From Acinetobacter kanungonis (GTDB taxonomy: Bacteria; Pseudomonadota; Gammaproteobacteria; Pseudomonadales; Moraxellaceae), in assembly GCF_009939195.1 (NCBI RefSeq), contig NZ_JAACKC010000004.1:496594-560593 (forward strand): a stretch of DNA of 64,000 bases, in the 5' to 3' direction. Below the pieces are notes generated by a model. That model saw nothing but the letters and a program-made list of their open reading frames with translations, did no database searches and had not been told where the DNA came from. Each line of letters begins with the position of its first letter. Positions within the stretch are counted from its first letter, which is position 1. Below are positions 61,261-64,000 of the stretch, in pieces. A program made the translations under genes and the position numbers.

Positions 61261-61593
61261 TTAAGCTAAAACTGGTGCATGATCCATTTGTAATTCACGA
61301 TGTTTGTGTAATTGTCGTTTTAATTTTTCCGTCAATTTTTTAATTGAAGTGTACATATCATCTGCCGTGGCCTGTGCGAACAACTCTATACCAGGTAAAC
61401 GAATAATAGCTTCCGCAATATGATTCGCACTTCCTTTTTTAGAATGTTTATCAATTTGATGATCTTTAGACAGCTTCACCTGCATACTGTTGACTTGATC
61501 TAAATGCTTCGTCATTTGGGCAAATTTTTCACGAATATTTTCTTCGATTGCAGGGGTGATAGTTAAATGATGACCACGAATTGTTATTTGCAT
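61261..61593 (-). CDS. hpf: Ribosome hibernation promoting factor, short form
   Basis: 110 residues. Text: MQITIRGHHLTITPAIEENIREKFAQMTKHLDQVNSMQVKLSKD, NHIAEAIIRLPGIELFAQATADDMYTSIKKLTEKLKRQLHKH. Slightly longer than E. coli HPF (95) but without the C-terminal dimerisation domain of long HPF. It inactivates idle ribosomes by helping 100S formation. The ATG at 61593 has GAGGGA with good spacing; a start 33 nt upstream is rejected. It follows rpoN, as in E. coli, but a terminator lies between them. Confidence 0.93.
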   Translation of the reverse strand: MQITIRGHHLTITPAIEENIREKFAQMTKHLDQVNSMQVKLSKDHQIDKHSKKGSANHIAEAIIRLPGIELFAQATADDMYTSIKKLTEKLKRQLHKHRELQMDHAPVLA

Positions 61594-61703
61594 AATTCTA
61601 TCCCTCACCTTCTTTAGGATTAGCAAAGGTACAGCCGAAATGCTTCACAGCCAGAAAAAGAATCTGCACAATCTGATCAAATCATTTCAACCATCCTTTA
61701 AAA

Positions 61704-61742
61704 TAAAAAAAGAGATTCATTATTTCGTCATAATGAATCTCT
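61704..61742 (-). terminator. Terminator of rpoN
   Basis: Perfect 13-bp stem AGAGATTCATTAT / ATAATGAATCTCT with loop TTCGTC, and an A-run on the plus strand. It implies that hpf needs its own promoter in 61594-61703. Confidence 0.88.
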
Positions 61743-61763
61743 AGAATAGTCATACTTTAAATT

Positions 61764-63215
61764 TTAGATCAAGACTTTTCGCTCAGAAGATGACGGAATA
61801 TGTAACGATTCACGATACTTTGCCACCGTACGTCGTGCCACATCAATCCCCTCTTCCTTCAACATATTCGCAATCGCATTATCTGACAAAGGCTTACGTA
61901 CATTTTCTTCAGCAATCATTTTTTTAATTTTTGCACGAATCGCGGTTGAAGATGCTTCACCACCAGAAGTCGTTCCCACATGGCTTGAGAAAAAGTATTT
62001 CAACTCAAATAAACCGCGCGGGGTTAACATATATTTATTGGTCGTTACACGCGAAACGGTCGACTCATGCAATTCCACTTCTTCAGCAATATCACGCAGT
62101 ACCAAAGGCTTCATGCCTTCAGCCCCGATCTCTAAAAATGCTTTTTGATGCTCGACAATACAAGAAGCTACTTTCAGCAAAGTCTTGTGTCGTTCATCAA
62201 CACTTTTAATAAAATTCTTCGCTTCCAGCATTTGATTACGCAAATATTGATTTTCATCGCTTTGATCTGCCCGACGAATCATATTGGCATAGAACGAGTT
62301 GATTCTTAGTTTTGGCATCACATCAGGATTCAATTGGACTTGCCAATGATCATTACGTTTCATAACCACCACATCAGGAATTTGATAATCAGAGTCTTTA
62401 TCTTCAAATTCTAGTCCCGGATATGCTTTTAAGGTTTTTAATAAATTCACAGCGGACTTTAACTGGTCGGTATTTAGGCCTGTTTGCTTAAGCAACTTAG
62501 CGAGTTCATTCGAAATCAACAACTCATAGTGCTTCAGTAGAATAATTGCCTCATTTCGATAAGCCGTTTGTACTGGTAAGCTTTCCAGTTGCACCATTAA
62601 ACATTCAGCCAGATTTCGTGAACCAATCCCGATCGGGTCAAGACGCTGAATATGCTTTAAGACCACAAGGACTTCATCATCTTCGATTTCTTCGTCATAA
62701 TCCATACTTTCTAAAAGATGTTGAACAGACGAAGTAATTTCCGAAATTTCTACATCTAAAAATCCTTTATCATCTAAAGAATCAATGATGCAGTAAGCAA
62801 TTAAACGATCGATTTGAGAGAAATGCAGCAGATTAATCTGTTCCAGCATATGCTCTTTTAAACCGAGATGTCCTTGGCGATTATCCTCTCGCTCTTCAAA
62901 TTCAGCACTGCCTAAACTGGTTGATTGATGAGTATAGACATCATCCCAATCGGTATCCACAGGTAAGTCGTCAGGTAAATGATCTGCATTTAATTCATTG
63001 GTTAAATCACTATTATCTTGTTCTTTTTCTAAGTTCGATAAACTTTCGACACTATTTTGCTCTTCTACTTTTTCTAATAATGGGTTACTGTCGAGTTGAA
63101 TTTGAATTTCTTGTTCTAACTCTAAACTTGATAATTGAAGCAAACGAATGGCTTGTTGCAATTGAGGTGTCAATGACAATGAGTTCGCAACTTTCAGTCC
63201 AACCGATAACTTCAT
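61764..63215 (-). CDS. rpoN: RNA polymerase sigma-54 factor
   Basis: 483 residues (E. coli 477). Region I is glutamine-rich and interacts with activators: LTPQLQQAIRLLQLSSLELEQEIQIQLDSNPLLE. Acidic region II covers about 55-105. The core-binding domain and the DNA-binding helix-turn-helix (RDIAEEVELHESTVSRVTTNKYMLTPRGLFELKYFFSS) follow. The diagnostic RpoN box ARRTVAKYRE is at 460-469. No lptB gene lies immediately upstream within the window, unlike in E. coli. Confidence 0.96.
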   Translation of the reverse strand: MKLSVGLKVANSLSLTPQLQQAIRLLQLSSLELEQEIQIQLDSNPLLEKVEEQNSVESLSNLEKEQDNSDLTNELNADHLPDDLPVDTDWDDVYTHQSTSLGSAEFEEREDNRQGHLGLKEHMLEQINLLHFSQIDRLIAYCIIDSLDDKGFLDVEISEITSSVQHLLESMDYDEEIEDDEVLVVLKHIQRLDPIGIGSRNLAECLMVQLESLPVQTAYRNEAIILLKHYELLISNELAKLLKQTGLNTDQLKSAVNLLKTLKAYPGLEFEDKDSDYQIPDVVVMKRNDHWQVQLNPDVMPKLRINSFYANMIRRADQSDENQYLRNQMLEAKNFIKSVDERHKTLLKVASCIVEHQKAFLEIGAEGMKPLVLRDIAEEVELHESTVSRVTTNKYMLTPRGLFELKYFFSSHVGTTSGGEASSTAIRAKIKKMIAEENVRKPLSDNAIANMLKEEGIDVARRTVAKYRESLHIPSSSERKVLI

Positions 63216-63577
63216 ACAACCCTACTCATTATTAATCATAAAATATAAGCAATTTTTATGCCGCTTTATAATTTTATAGCATAATTTTATTAAAAATCAT
63301 ACAAAGTTTTATCTATAATTTTATCTATAATTTATGTAATCAACAGTTCTCCATATCATCACTATGTTCCCCCCTCAAATTAACAATATGTATAAGGCTA
63401 AGCAGATTATTACCTGAGTAATTTGAAGCAGATAAATGAGGTGATATTGGCAGGGCCGCTAAAGCTTAAACCATCTCTTTAGATATTTATGCCAAACAAG
63501 TCTGCGATGAGTTGTTTCTACAAACTCAGGGTACATCATATGCCTAATTCGAATTCCACAATGTCCATTCAGAACTA
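63216..63577. other. Gene-poor AT-rich spacer upstream of rpoN
   Basis: 362 nt with no convincing gene. The rpoN-proximal part contains a near-duplicated AT-rich segment (TTTATCTATAATT twice around 63308-63335), where the rpoN promoter should lie. A 26-codon minus-strand ORF at 63459-63539 (MMYPEFVETTHRR...) has a weak AGG upstream; it could be a gene remnant but is too short to judge. Confidence 0.5.
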
Positions 63578-63901
63578 TTAGGAAGAATAAAAGACAGCAA
63601 GCCAAATTGTAATCCGCAGAGAATCTGTCCAAAGTACTTTATGCTTAACATGTGCTGGAATATTAATGAAATCGCCAGCGGATAAATCACTTTTAGAACC
63701 ATCCTCAAATTCCAAGCAGGCATTTCCCTCAACAACCATAACCCACTCATTTTCTTCCTGATCATACCAACCCTTGTCAGGTGAGCTTTGCCCTTTTGAT
63801 ACAATACGTTCTATTCTGACTACAGAGGAACTGACTAGATTCTCAAAAACCTCCTTATTTAAATTATGCGGAAGTGAATCAAATATATTTGTTACTTTCA
63901 T
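63578..63901 (-). CDS. Small cupin-domain protein
   Basis: 107-residue single-domain cupin. The first cupin motif is visible in part as GWYDQEENEWVMVVEGNACLEFEDGS, and the second as LSAGDFINIPAHVKHKVLWTD. The usual metal-binding HxH of motif 1 is replaced, while E53/E55-like acids and one or two histidines of motif 2 remain. This matches a common group of small cupins of unknown role, ending ITIWLAVFY. The surroundings have lower GC than the rest of the window. No clear ribosome site. Confidence 0.8.
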   Translation of the reverse strand: MKVTNIFDSLPHNLNKEVFENLVSSSVVRIERIVSKGQSSPDKGWYDQEENEWVMVVEGNACLEFEDGSKSDLSAGDFINIPAHVKHKVLWTDSLRITIWLAVFYSS

Positions 63902-64000
63902 AAAATTTCAACTTATAATTTTTGTACTTATCAGATTTAGCATAAAACGAGTGAGAAGCGCAGGGATTTTTTGATATGCAATAAAAAACACCCCCTAACT

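Noticed and set aside
63459..63539. 26-codon minus-strand ORF upstream of rpoN
   Set aside because: Too short, with a weak ribosome site and no recognisable relatives; mentioned only within the spacer entry.

Overview
The window looks like an ordinary chromosomal segment of an Acinetobacter species (Moraxellaceae, Gammaproteobacteria). The grounds are moderate-to-low GC, a HemJ-type protoporphyrinogen oxidase, a short-form HisG, a cycA-ridA-alr-dadA/lrp alanine block, and a six-gene locus that I recall being labelled filA-filF in Acinetobacter genomes. This is read by eye from translated sequence; no database search was run. I see no prophage, insertion sequence, CRISPR array, rRNA or tRNA.
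Layout. 0-9.4 kb: rep helicase (cut by the left edge), an OmpA-type lipoprotein, a PlsC-like acyltransferase followed by a voltage-sensor-like membrane protein, the minCDE division-site operon, and a divergent transporter/LysR pair. 9.4-16.8 kb: ftsK, trxB, the N-degron aminoacyl-transferases aat and bpt, rimI and a metal-dependent hydrolase. 17-21.7 kb: the str operon rpsL-rpsG-fusA-tuf with a clear promoter. 21.8-25.3 kb: an EcsC-family protein, fabB and hemJ. 25.3-30.6 kb: a broken small gene, then the D/L-alanine catabolic genes with a divergent Lrp-type regulator. 30.7-34.7 kb: Spo0M-like protein, HAD phosphatase, thiD, NERD protein, ogt, and a guanidinium exporter (gdx/sugE) under what I read as a guanidine-II (mini-ykkC) riboswitch. 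34.8-38.1 kb: the copper operon copL-like/copA/copB, with a 39-bp in-frame tandem repeat in copA. 38.3-46.3 kb: rpe, with a 12-bp-periodic array of DnaA-box-like sequences behind it, a DUF2218 protein, fghA, a membrane C13 (legumain-like) peptidase, rsmJ, uppP, tsaB, a gamma carbonic anhydrase and two Nudix hydrolases. 46.3-54.5 kb: filA-filF. 54.7-61.7 kb: pabB, then hisC, hisD, hisG, murA, ibaG, hpf on the minus strand. 61.7-64 kb: rpoN and a cupin protein.
The most interesting system is fil. A secreted repetitive protein (FilA) with a GQ leader-like motif, a C39 cysteine peptidase (FilB), two outer-membrane beta-barrels (FilC, FilD), a secreted proline/glutamine-rich protein (FilE) and a large lipoprotein (FilF) look like a dedicated surface-export machine, similar in parts list to the Pseudomonas Fap amyloid system. 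FilA has its own terminator, as expected for an abundant subunit. The other strong signals are the gdx riboswitch and the DnaA-box array behind rpe.
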